Source: Clostridia bacterium | GTDB lineage: Bacteria > Bacillota > Clostridia > Clostridiales > Clostridiaceae | Assembly: GCA_009930125.1 (NCBI GenBank) | Contig: RZYZ01000050.1 | Location: forward strand, 1 to 11,762 | Reading direction: 5' to 3' | DNA: 11,762 nucleotides | Made by a program: the position numbers and the translations under genes | In this document: positions 1 to 6,654 of the stretch, piece by piece | Numbering within the stretch: position 1 is the first letter of the stretch | Layout of the letters: every line of letters starts with the position of its first letter | The notes under the pieces: generated by a model | The model's database searches: none | The model's input: the letters and a program-made list of their open reading frames with translations, nothing else | Told to the model about the DNA's origin: nothing

Positions 1-1
1 G

Positions 2-2287
2 GCTGCAGGCATCATGCCTGTGGGTGGTGGACCCATGAGAGTGGTGCCCATCGAGCGTTCCATTGACGGAAACACGAAAAAAGCCACCTATGAGGAGATT
101 TCCAGGTATCTGGAGGAAGCCCATGTGTTTTCCGTTTCGGACTGCTCCTGCAGAATTTCCCGCGAAGCCATGCATGAAGGTTGCGGCCATCTGAAGGAAG
201 ACATGTGCATTCAGCTGGACCATGCGGCGGAGTACTACATCAAGACCGGCAGAGGCCGTGAAATCTCAAGGGAAGAAGCTTATGACATCATCCGTAAAGC
301 GGAAGACAATGGTCTGATGCATTCCCTGCCGAATCTGGACTCTCCCGGACATACCCATGCCATCTGCAACTGCTGCGGCTGCGGCTGCTATGCCATGAGG
401 CTGGCCAATGAATATCTGAACAATGACATCGTCCGGTCCAACTACCGGTCCGTGGTGGATGAGGAAAAATGCGTCGCCTGCGGAGAATGCGTCGATGTCT
501 GTCCCACCAATGCGCTACGTCTGGGACAGAAGCTCTGTTCCAAGACCCCCATCGATGAGACCATCACCAAGGTGACGCCAAGAGACACCGAATGGAAGGA
601 AGACAAATGGAACAGCGACTACCGTCTCAACCGCAAGAATGCCATGGATTCCGGAACGGCACCCTGCATCACCAAATGTCCGGCCCATATTCCGGTGCAG
701 GGATACATCAAGCTGGCTTCTCAGGGGAAATACTCCGAAGCACTGGAGCTCATCAAGAAGCACAACCCTCTTCCTGCAGTGTGCGGACGTATCTGTCCGA
801 GACTCTGCGAGGAGGACTGCACAAGAGGGGACTTCGATGAAGCGGTGGCAGTGGATGACATCAAGAAATTCATCGCGGAGAAGGATATGGACGCTGAGGC
901 GAGATATATTCCGAAGAAGAGGCATGACTACAGCGATAAGAAGATCGCCATCATCGGGTCGGGTCCTTCCGGACTCACCTGCGCCTTTGACCTGGCTCTG
1001 GACGGATACGACATCACCGTCTTCGAGAAGGAAGAAAGACTCGGGGGGATGCTGACCCTGGGTATTCCTTCCTACAGACTGGAAAAGGATGTGCTGGAAG
1101 CGGAAATCGACGTCATCCGGGACATGGGCGTGAAGTTTGAGACCGGTGTGGAAGTGGGGAAAGACATCAGTATACAGGAGCTGAGAGAGAAAGGCTTCCA
1201 TGCTTTCTTCGTGGCCATCGGCGCCTCATCGGGCAGAAAACTGGGCATCCAGGGAGAAGAAGCCCGTGGCGTCATGAGCGGCGTGGATTTCCTGAGAAAA
1301 ACCAATCTGAATCAGGAAACGGGCGTCAAGGGCAAAGTGGTGGTCATCGGAGGCGGCAATGTAGCCATCGACGTGGCCAGGAGCTCTGTTCGACTGGGAG
1401 AAGTCAGTCAGGTGGAACTGTTCTGCCTGGAGAGCAGAAGTCAGATGCCTGCCCACGAGGAAGAAGTGGAAGAAGCCCTTTCCGAAGAGATTCTCATCAA
1501 CAACTTCTGGGGACCTGTAAGGATTCATCATGAAAACGGAAAAGTCACGGGGATAGAATTCAAGCACTGCATCAGGACCTTTGACGAGCAGGGAAGATTC
1601 AACCCTCAGTTTGATGATAAGGAGACGCTTTTTGTGTCCTGCGATCATGTGCTCCTGTCTGTGGGGCAGACCTATCAGTATGGTCATCTCTTTGACGGAG
1701 AAGACGTGAAGCTGACAGCAAGAAACACCATTATGGTGGACCCTGTAACGCTTCAGTCCACAAAGTCGGATATCTTTGCGGGCGGAGACGTGGCCAGCGG
1801 TCCAAGACTTGCCATCGATGCCATTGCAGCCGGAAAGGAAGCGGCTGTATCGATCCACCGATTTGTTCAGAAGGGTCAGTCTCTTCTCTTCGGACGAGAC
1901 AATCACTCCTATATCATGCTGGACAAGAAGAATCTGGAAGAGGGACTGGATTATGACGGCACCGAGCGTCAGAGAACCCTCCATGTGGATGGCAGAGTTT
2001 CAAAAACCACCTTCAAGGATCTGAGGGGCGTACTCACAGAAGAACAGATTCAGAAGGAAACAGCCAGATGCCTGGGCTGCGGAGCCACCAAGGTGGATCC
2101 GTATCTGTGTGTGGGCTGTGGTGCCTGTACACTCCGATGCAGATTCGATGCCATCAGCCTGGAAAGAGTCTATGACGTCAAGGGATTCGAAATCGATGAT
2201 CTGCCCAAAGCGGTGCTGAAAAACGCTGTGAAGAGAAAGGCGAAGATCACACTGAACAGAATCAATCCTTTCGCGAAAACAAGATAG
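2..2287 (+). CDS. Fe-S/FAD-dependent NAD(P) oxidoreductase, GltD/NfnB-like (5' partial)
   Basis: Probably moves electrons between NAD(P)H and low-potential Fe-S carriers; the partner is unknown. Positions below count from the Met at 14, but the frame is open to the window edge and that Met has no ribosome binding site, so the gene probably starts upstream. A cysteine-rich N-terminus (C44, C46, C57, C65, and five Cys in 118-125) precedes a 4Fe-4S motif CxxCxxCxxxCP (C153-C163). A GltD-type Fe-S domain follows (C218, C222, C257, C261, C265, C269). Next come an FAD Rossmann fold (GSGPSG, 315-320), an NAD(P) Rossmann fold (GGGNVA, 446-451) and the closing flavin motif GGDVASGPRLAIDAIAAGK (590-608). 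The C-terminus carries CLGCG (686-690) and another 4Fe-4S motif (C699, C702, C705, C709). The middle resembles the small subunit of glutamate synthase and NfnB. The substrate is not visible. It is the first visible gene of an operon, with hypA 16 nt downstream. Confidence 0.85.
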   Translation, partial: AAGIMPVGGGPMRVVPIERSIDGNTKKATYEEISRYLEEAHVFSVSDCSCRISREAMHEGCGHLKEDMCIQLDHAAEYYIKTGRGREISREEAYDIIRKAEDNGLMHSLPNLDSPGHTHAICNCCGCGCYAMRLANEYLNNDIVRSNYRSVVDEEKCVACGECVDVCPTNALRLGQKLCSKTPIDETITKVTPRDTEWKEDKWNSDYRLNRKNAMDSGTAPCITKCPAHIPVQGYIKLASQGKYSEALELIKKHNPLPAVCGRICPRLCEEDCTRGDFDEAVAVDDIKKFIAEKDMDAEARYIPKKRHDYSDKKIAIIGSGPSGLTCAFDLALDGYDITVFEKEERLGGMLTLGIPSYRLEKDVLEAEIDVIRDMGVKFETGVEVGKDISIQELREKGFHAFFVAIGASSGRKLGIQGEEARGVMSGVDFLRKTNLNQETGVKGKVVVIGGGNVAIDVARSSVRLGEVSQVELFCLESRSQMPAHEEEVEEALSEEILINNFWGPVRIHHENGKVTGIEFKHCIRTFDEQGRFNPQFDDKETLFVSCDHVLLSVGQTYQYGHLFDGEDVKLTARNTIMVDPVTLQSTKSDIFAGGDVASGPRLAIDAIAAGKEAAVSIHRFVQKGQSLLFGRDNHSYIMLDKKNLEEGLDYDGTERQRTLHVDGRVSKTTFKDLRGVLTEEQIQKETARCLGCGATKVDPYLCVGCGACTLRCRFDAISLERVYDVKGFEIDDLPKAVLKNAVKRKAKITLNRINPFAKTR

Positions 2288-2303
2288 GAGATGAGGTGGT
2301 TCT

Positions 2304-2645
2304 ATGCATGAATTAGGAATCGTATATGAGGTCATCCGAGTGGTGGACCGGTTTGTGGTGGATAACAGACTGACCAAAGTCGACAAAATCATTCTTGAAA
2401 TCGGTCAGCTGTCCCAGGCCATTCCGAGATTCATCGAGGAATGCTATCCTGCGGCAGTCAGTGAAACGGATTATGAAGAGACGAAGCTTGAAATCCTGAC
2501 GCTGCCTGCCATGGGAAAATGCCGCGTCTGTCAGGAAGAATACAATGTGGTGGAGAAGAGAAGAATATGTCCGGTCTGCGGATCCGATGGATTTCATCTG
2601 ATCTCCGGACAGGAATTCAATATCAAGGAAATCGTCACTTATTGA
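2304..2645 (+). CDS. hypA: HypA-type nickel metallochaperone
   Basis: 113 residues, the usual HypA length. It begins MHELGI, and His2 with Glu3 is the conserved nickel site of the family. Four cysteines in two CxxC pairs (C73/C76 and C89/C92) form the structural zinc site. In known systems HypA delivers nickel to [NiFe]-hydrogenase precursors, or to urease, together with HypB. Here no hypB, hypC-F or hydrogenase subunit is visible; instead the gene sits 16 nt after an Fe-S flavoprotein and 14 nt before a membrane protein. A GAGGTGG Shine-Dalgarno at 2293-2299 supports the start. The family call is firm from the ends and the Cys spacing. The client in this operon is unknown and may not be a hydrogenase. 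Confidence 0.88.
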   Translation: MHELGIVYEVIRVVDRFVVDNRLTKVDKIILEIGQLSQAIPRFIEECYPAAVSETDYEETKLEILTLPAMGKCRVCQEEYNVVEKRRICPVCGSDGFHLISGQEFNIKEIVTY

Positions 2646-2659
2646 AAAGGGGAAGTTAA

Positions 2660-3586
2660 ATGGGTTTTTTGTATGAAGGAATGGGTCTGGATGGGTTTTT
2701 AGCCCTGGCCGCATTCATCGGTGTGTTTCTTTTTCTGAACGAGATCGCCAGAAGATCGAAGGTCATGTCGGTGGCTCTTTTCTGCGCACTGCCTGTGGTC
2801 CTTGCTGGGCTGGTGCTTTATGGTCCCCTGGGTTCACCCACGGGAAACACCTGGTTCGGCTGGGTGAAGGTGGTCTCTGCGCTCATCGGGGTCTATGGAT
2901 TTCTTCTGATCCGATTCACAAAGCTTGGTGAAAAGAAGTTCGCTGCCATTTTCCCGGCAGCCATCCTGTCCATCAATATTGCGGAAGCGGTCTATCGTGA
3001 GTTTCAGGTCTATGCGACCTACAAGACGCTGACGGTGGATGAGGGAGGCATTCTGGTTCTCGGAGGAACCTGGAATATATTAAACGCCCTGGCGGGCATC
3101 CTCACCATTGTGACGCTCACTGGATTTGTGGGAATCCGAGTGTCCAAAGATCGAACAAGAGACATGATCTGGCCGGACATGACTTGGATGTATGTCATCG
3201 GCTACACCCTCTGGAACTTCGCCTATGTGTACAACTGCATTTCCACCCGGTCTCTCTATGCGGGCTTCGGGATCCTCATTGCAGCCATCATTGCGGAATA
3301 TGCGTTCAAAAGAGGGGCATGGCTTCAGCATAGAGCACAGATTCTCTCCCTCTATGCCATGTTCACTCTATCCGTCGATTTCCAGGCAGCGTCCTATTTC
3401 AAGGTTCTGCCTACCTACACAGAAGGAGCGCTTATGGCCTTAAGCGTCACATCCTTCGTGTTCAATCTGGGGGTCTTCGCCTACATGCTCTATACCGTGA
3501 GAAAGAGAAGGAGCAATCCCATCACCCAGGAGATCTACGGGCACACCTCCTCCTACCAGAAAACAGTTCTGGCCAACAGCTTATAA
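2660..3586 (+). CDS. Polytopic membrane protein, DUF5692-like
   Basis: 308 residues with about nine hydrophobic segments, near residues 11-30, 36-55, 66-85, 94-110, 131-158, 174-192, 198-214, 226-245 and 256-280. A basic, hydrophilic C-terminal tail (from RKRR at 281) is probably cytoplasmic by the positive-inside rule. I recognise it as similar to the uncharacterised DUF5692 family, from memory of the overall pattern rather than a search. Aromatic and polar residues inside the membrane (NIAEAVYREF near 106-115, TLWNFAYVYN near 183-192) could line a ligand or ion site, but no catalytic motif is recognised. Shine-Dalgarno AAAGGGGA lies at 2646-2653, just after the hypA stop. It ends the operon; a hairpin follows within 10 bases. 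A transport or membrane-anchoring role for the upstream oxidoreductase is only inference. Confidence 0.7.
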   Translation: MGFLYEGMGLDGFLALAAFIGVFLFLNEIARRSKVMSVALFCALPVVLAGLVLYGPLGSPTGNTWFGWVKVVSALIGVYGFLLIRFTKLGEKKFAAIFPAAILSINIAEAVYREFQVYATYKTLTVDEGGILVLGGTWNILNALAGILTIVTLTGFVGIRVSKDRTRDMIWPDMTWMYVIGYTLWNFAYVYNCISTRSLYAGFGILIAAIIAEYAFKRGAWLQHRAQILSLYAMFTLSVDFQAASYFKVLPTYTEGALMALSVTSFVFNLGVFAYMLYTVRKRRSNPITQEIYGHTSSYQKTVLANSL

Positions 3587-3594
3587 GAACATAC

Positions 3595-3634
3595 GGGACA
3601 GGAAGTGCAGCTGCATGACCTGTCTCTTCTTATT
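3595..3634 (+). terminator. Hairpin terminator of the oxidoreductase-hypA operon
   Basis: GGGACAGG (3595-3602) pairs with CCTGTCTC (3619-3626), eight pairs with one G-T. A small inner stem around GTGC/GCAT is possible. A modest T-rich run (TTCTTATT) follows. It lies nine bases after the stop of the membrane protein gene. The weak U-tract lowers confidence. Confidence 0.55.
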
Positions 3635-3789
3635 GATTCCAGAAAACGGGAAACGTCCTTACAGAATGAATCTTATGCAGCCCATTGAGAACAGATAATG
3701 GCCTTCCAGATAAGATCATAATGAAGCAGAGATCATCCGGAGGATACATAACGAAACAGATGATAATTGACAGGTAAAAAATAATTAGT

Positions 3790-3818
3790 TTGATATATGC
3801 CCGGATACTCTATACAAT
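3790..3818 (+). promoter_or_regulatory. Sigma-A-type promoter for the radical SAM gene
   Basis: TTGATA (3790-3795), 17-base spacer, TACAAT (3813-3818), each one base off consensus. An A/T-rich stretch upstream may act as an UP element. Transcription would start near 3825, giving a leader of about 165 nt before the coding start at 3991. A perfect TTGACA at 3767-3772 has no good -10 partner. The part of this gap between the terminator and the promoter (3635-3789) holds nothing else I can name. Confidence 0.6.
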
Positions 3819-3824
3819 CAGTGT

Positions 3825-3990
3825 AGACTTGGACGGATCCGATGTGAAGGAACAAGGCAGCTATAAACGTGAAAATGCCTGCAGCCTGAAATGAAACTTC
3901 GGTGCCAGATCCGCTGCAATGAAACTGAAAAATAAAAGAGACAGACTGAAGCTGAGATAGGGTTTCAGTACTGTCGTCGGAGGATACCAG
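3825..3990 (+). promoter_or_regulatory. Structured 5' leader of the radical SAM gene, possible cis-regulatory RNA
   Basis: About 165 nt without a gene. Pairings seen by eye: CGGATC (3834-3839) with GATCCG (3908-3913) closes a domain that holds GAAG (3846-3849) with CTTC (3897-3900) and AGGCA (3855-3859) with TGCCT (3876-3880). Further down, TTTCAGT (3963-3969) can pair with ACTGAAA (3924-3930), and its core TTCAGT (3964-3969) with ACTGAA (3945-3950). These two pairings exclude each other and lie just before the Shine-Dalgarno GGAGG (3979-3983). I match it to no known riboswitch class. Short helices can arise by chance. Confidence 0.35.
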
Positions 3991-5115
3991 ATGAAAATAT
4001 CAAAGAACGATGCCCTGCAGTGGTTTGAATTCTTCGCCATGCTGCCAGAAGAGGAAGAGCTCATGATCTGGCAGCAGGAAATCGTATATGCCACCTTCGC
4101 TCAGATCGAGGAAGCCATCGAGGATCGAAACGACAGACTTATGGAAGGCATTCCGGGGCTGAAGAATCTTGCAAAAAGAACCCTCTATGTGGGAGAGGAT
4201 GAGAAGTTTCCTAAGGGATGCAAATCCTGTCTTCTGGGCACCGGGCTCAGCGCCATCCGAAAGACCAACCGGTGCAACATAGAGTGCAGATTCTGCTACA
4301 ATTATGGAGACCTGGACAACATTCCACCGGTGGGAGAAGGCATGTGGGAAATCGGAGGAACCAAGTTCTATGAGAAAGATCTGGATCTTCTTCTCTCCAC
4401 ATACAGAAAGCCCACAGGAGTCTGCTATGTCTATCTGGAGCCTTTTCTGGAAATCGAGAAATATTATCCAGTCATCAGGAGATTCAAGGAGGCTGGGATT
4501 CATCAGCATCTCTACACCAACGGAACCCTGGCCACAGAAGAGAATCTGAAGGACCTAGGCGAAGCGGGCCTGGATGAAATCAGATTCAACCTCGGTGCAG
4601 TAAACTGTTCCGACAAGGTCATTGAAAACATCGGCATCGCAAAGAAGTACATAAAGAATGTGGGCATTGAAACACCCATGACACCGGAGTTCTTTGATGC
4701 GTTTCTGAAGAAGAAGGACCAGATTCTCGGTACGAAACTAGATTTCATCAATTGTGCAGAGCTTCATCTCAATGAGAACAACATCGGAAACTACGAGGGA
4801 GAGAACATGTATATCGCCAGACACGGCTACATTTCTCCCATCTGGAGCAGGGAGTTGACCCTGAAGTTCATGAAAATCGCAGATGAAGAAGGATGGGGAA
4901 TCGCAGTACATGACTGCTCCAACCATACGAAGTTTGCGCGGAATCTCAATCTCAGCAGCAAGGAAGGCAAGTGGTTCGGTGCCAGTGATTATGCCAGCGA
5001 GTTTGCCAGAACCCCTTTTGAAGCGTTTCTGCCGATCCTCAGAGATGAGAGCTTCCAGTTTCTAAGTGAGGAAGAACTGCCGGCAGGCTATAAGGCAGGG
5101 GAGCTGTTTTTCTGA
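3991..5115 (+). CDS. Radical SAM protein of unknown substrate
   Basis: 374 residues. The radical SAM signature CxxxCxxC is clear as C95, C99 and C102 (CNIECRFC), which would hold the 4Fe-4S cluster that cleaves S-adenosylmethionine. VYLEP (147-151) stands where many members have the GGEP loop, and LYTNGTL (174-180) fits a core strand of the partial TIM barrel. About 75 residues precede the core, helical and acidic (EEEEL near 20-24). A CxxC pair (C77, C80) lies just before the signature, and C145, C206, C255 and C309 are scattered. The C-terminal 100 residues do not show a SPASM or TRAM domain or a clear second cluster motif. Start: GGAGG at 3979-3983, seven bases before ATG. It is alone in its unit with no precursor peptide or partner enzyme next to it, so the reaction cannot be named. 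Confidence 0.85.
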   Translation: MKISKNDALQWFEFFAMLPEEEELMIWQQEIVYATFAQIEEAIEDRNDRLMEGIPGLKNLAKRTLYVGEDEKFPKGCKSCLLGTGLSAIRKTNRCNIECRFCYNYGDLDNIPPVGEGMWEIGGTKFYEKDLDLLLSTYRKPTGVCYVYLEPFLEIEKYYPVIRRFKEAGIHQHLYTNGTLATEENLKDLGEAGLDEIRFNLGAVNCSDKVIENIGIAKKYIKNVGIETPMTPEFFDAFLKKKDQILGTKLDFINCAELHLNENNIGNYEGENMYIARHGYISPIWSRELTLKFMKIADEEGWGIAVHDCSNHTKFARNLNLSSKEGKWFGASDYASEFARTPFEAFLPILRDESFQFLSEEELPAGYKAGELFF

Positions 5116-5171
5116 TCATTCTGAGGGGAGGTCTGTAAAAGAATACAACAGGTGATTTCATAAGACAATAA

Positions 5172-5229
5172 GAACAGGAATCCATCAAGAACGTAGCGTA
5201 GAAGAATACGCTTCAGGGGTTCCTGTTTT
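5172..5229 (+). terminator. Branched hairpin terminator after the radical SAM gene
   Basis: Outer stem: 5172-5183 pairs with 5217-5228 over twelve positions, two of them G-T (core ACAGGAA with TTCCTGT). Inside, AGCGTA pairs with TACGCT around a GAAGAA loop. The arm runs into TTTTC and then T-rich sequence. It lies about 60 bases after the stop. The split stem makes it less typical than the other terminators here. Confidence 0.55.
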
Positions 5230-5276
5230 CTGATTTCATTTCCTGAGATAGCTTCTCCGTTCGTTTTTCTGAGCTG

Positions 5277-5305
5277 TTGACACAATTCTCAGGAATCATT
5301 AAGTT
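5277..5305 (+). promoter_or_regulatory. Possible promoter of the sigZ-like unit
   Basis: A perfect TTGACA at 5277-5282 is followed after 17 bases by a poor -10 (TAAGTT, 5300-5305). The weak -10 may mean an activator is needed, or that the element is not a promoter. The rest of the 310-base gap before the sigma factor gene (5116-5425) contains the terminator above and nothing else I can support. Confidence 0.3.
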
Positions 5306-5425
5306 TGTACACACAAGAGAATGCCAGTGCCTGAAGAAGAACCTCCTGGGAGAATCCTTTAGCAGTTCAGCGCCTCTACATGGATTCATCAGAGACAGTG
5401 GCCATAGAAGGAAGGAGATGCCCTT

Positions 5426-5998
5426 ATGTCAGAAGAAGTCTGGGAAATATATTACGGAAAATTGAAAAAATATATCAGAAGTAAAGTGTCCGACGCATTT
5501 GAAGCGGAAGATCTTTTTCAGGAAGTGGGTGTCAGGATTACTCAATCTGAAGCAAAGATGGCAGAAGTCGAAAATATGGAGAGCTGGCTTTATCGCATTG
5601 CGACCAACGTGATTTATGATTACTACCGGAGAAAAGACAAAGTGACATATCTTGCGGATATGGAAACAGCATTAAGCAATCGGGATCCGGTTTCTGAAGA
5701 AACCAACTACAACCGTGAGACAGCAGCCTGTCTTCTAAAAATGGCTGAACTTCTGCCGGATACCTACAAAGAGGCCCTCATTCAAAGTGACTTCAAAGGT
5801 GTTCCCCAGAATGACCTGGGAGAAAAATGGGGTCTGAGTTATTCCGGAGCAAAAAACAGAGTCCAGCGTGCGCGAAGAAAGCTCAAGGAAACCATGCTGG
5901 AATGCTGCTGTGTCCGAACGGATCATCAGGGCAATATCCTAGAGCTTGTGAACAAGGACAGCCAGAATGGGAAATATATCTGCAGAAAATGTGATTGA
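5426..5998 (+). CDS. sigZ: ECF-type RNA polymerase sigma factor, SigZ-like, with Cys-rich tail
   Basis: 190 residues. Region 2 spans about 5-72: AEDLFQEV (27-34) and WLYRIATNVIYDYYRRK (54-70), the part that binds core polymerase and melts the -10. Region 4 spans about 100-155, with helix-turn-helix PQNDLGEKWGLSYSGAKNRVQRARRKLKE read at 127-155, for the -35. The C-terminus is typical of the SigZ group: C160-C162 in a row, then the CxxC pair C186/C189. Such cysteines could bind a metal or sense thiol stress (inference). No anti-sigma factor or zinc-binding membrane partner lies beside it; the next gene, 69 bases on, is a Cys-rich DUF2703 protein. Shine-Dalgarno AAGGAG at 5412-5417. SigZ is clearer than other ECF groups because of the CC tail; the regulon is unknown. 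Confidence 0.82.
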   Translation: MSEEVWEIYYGKLKKYIRSKVSDAFEAEDLFQEVGVRITQSEAKMAEVENMESWLYRIATNVIYDYYRRKDKVTYLADMETALSNRDPVSEETNYNRETAACLLKMAELLPDTYKEALIQSDFKGVPQNDLGEKWGLSYSGAKNRVQRARRKLKETMLECCCVRTDHQGNILELVNKDSQNGKYICRKCD

Positions 5999-6067
5999 TT
6001 AGGGTCTTTTTTACTGCCTCTCCGTCTGAACTACTAGAAGCGTAATAGATGCTTATGGAGGTATGAG

Positions 6068-6523
6068 ATGAAAACTTTGAACATTGAATGGAGACACCTT
6101 GATGTGGATGGGGAGACCTGTGACCGATGCTATGATACGGGAGAAACGATTCAGGAAGAAGTGGAGCGACTGAACAGTAAACTGGAGTCACAAGGGGTGC
6201 GTGTTACATGGACGGATACAAAACTTGGCGGCAGTGCGCTTACACAGTCCAATACCATCCTCTTCAATGGAGCTTCTCTGGAAGAACTACTGGATATCAG
6301 AGTATCAGAGAATTACTGTGGGTCCTGCAGTGCCCTGCTGCATCAGGAATCCTTCTGCAGAAGTGTATTTTATGAAGGCGTGGAGTATGAAGATATTCCA
6401 GCCAAGGCGATCCGAGAAGCAGCCGATAAAGTCCTGCGCCTTGATGGACAGGAAGAGGCCGAGATGCTTCTTCCTGGGAATCGTAAGGGATGCGGCTGTG
6501 GAACCGACTGCTGCACACCATAA
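6068..6523 (+). CDS. DUF2703 family cysteine-rich protein
   Basis: 151 residues, with no signal peptide or membrane segment, so probably cytoplasmic. It opens LNIEWRHLDVDGETCDRC, the typical start of DUF2703 proteins, with C18 and C21. Further cysteines: CGSC (C84, C87), C97, and a C-terminal cluster CGCGTDCC (142-149). Parts resemble a thioredoxin-like layout (VTWTDTKLGG, then a strand reading SNTILFNG near 61-68). Members of this family are often seen near arsenic-resistance genes and SigZ-type sigma factors, but their biochemistry is not settled as far as I know. The Cys pairs suggest metalloid or thiol binding. GGAGG at 6057-6061, six bases before ATG, fixes the start. Likely co-transcribed with the sigma factor upstream; it may control it or be part of its output. 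Confidence 0.78.
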   Translation: MKTLNIEWRHLDVDGETCDRCYDTGETIQEEVERLNSKLESQGVRVTWTDTKLGGSALTQSNTILFNGASLEELLDIRVSENYCGSCSALLHQESFCRSVFYEGVEYEDIPAKAIREAADKVLRLDGQEEAEMLLPGNRKGCGCGTDCCTP

Positions 6524-6547
6524 GAAATTGAGGGGGCCTCTCTTTCT
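6523..6547 (+). terminator. Weak hairpin after the DUF2703 gene
   Basis: AGAAA (6523-6527) plus GAGG (6530-6533) face CCTC (6537-6540) plus TTTCT (6543-6547), with a 2x2 internal loop and a GGG apex. No U-tract follows. A second stem, CTTTCT (6542-6547) with AGAAAG (6555-6560), would compete with it. Terminator function is doubtful. Confidence 0.28.
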
Positions 6548-6611
6548 CTGGACCAGAAAGAATTCTAAGGGTTTTCTTGCAGGACTCATATGCTCATAGG
6601 GTGTAATTCTA

Positions 6612-6620
6612 TGTTATGAT
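6612..6620 (+). promoter_or_regulatory. Extended -10 promoter for the CBS gene
   Basis: TG-T-TATGAT: the TG at 6612-6613 and hexamer TATGAT at 6615-6620 form an extended -10. No good -35 lies 17 bases upstream. Transcription would start near 6627, which rules out the earlier in-frame ATG at 6616 and supports the start at 6655. Confidence 0.5.
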
Positions 6621-6654
6621 AAAAAGAAAAGTAGAATTGAAAGAGGTGCAGAAT

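Noticed and set aside
515..1984. Two long minus-strand reading frames (228 and 252 codons) opposite the oxidoreductase
   Set aside because: They lie fully opposite a gene with clear Fe-S and FAD/NAD motifs. Their proteins show no domain and their starts have no Shine-Dalgarno. Codon bias of the real gene explains them.
3721..3777. 18-codon ORF in the gap before the radical SAM gene
   Set aside because: No ribosome binding site, and it lies upstream of the inferred transcription start; nothing suggests it is translated.
4000..4509. 169-codon minus-strand frame opposite the radical SAM gene
   Set aside because: It covers the CxxxCxxC signature of the + strand gene and has no features of its own.
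5277..5465. 62-codon frame before and into the sigma factor gene
   Set aside because: It begins at a TTG inside the TTGACA element, has no ribosome binding site and overlaps the sigma gene in another frame.
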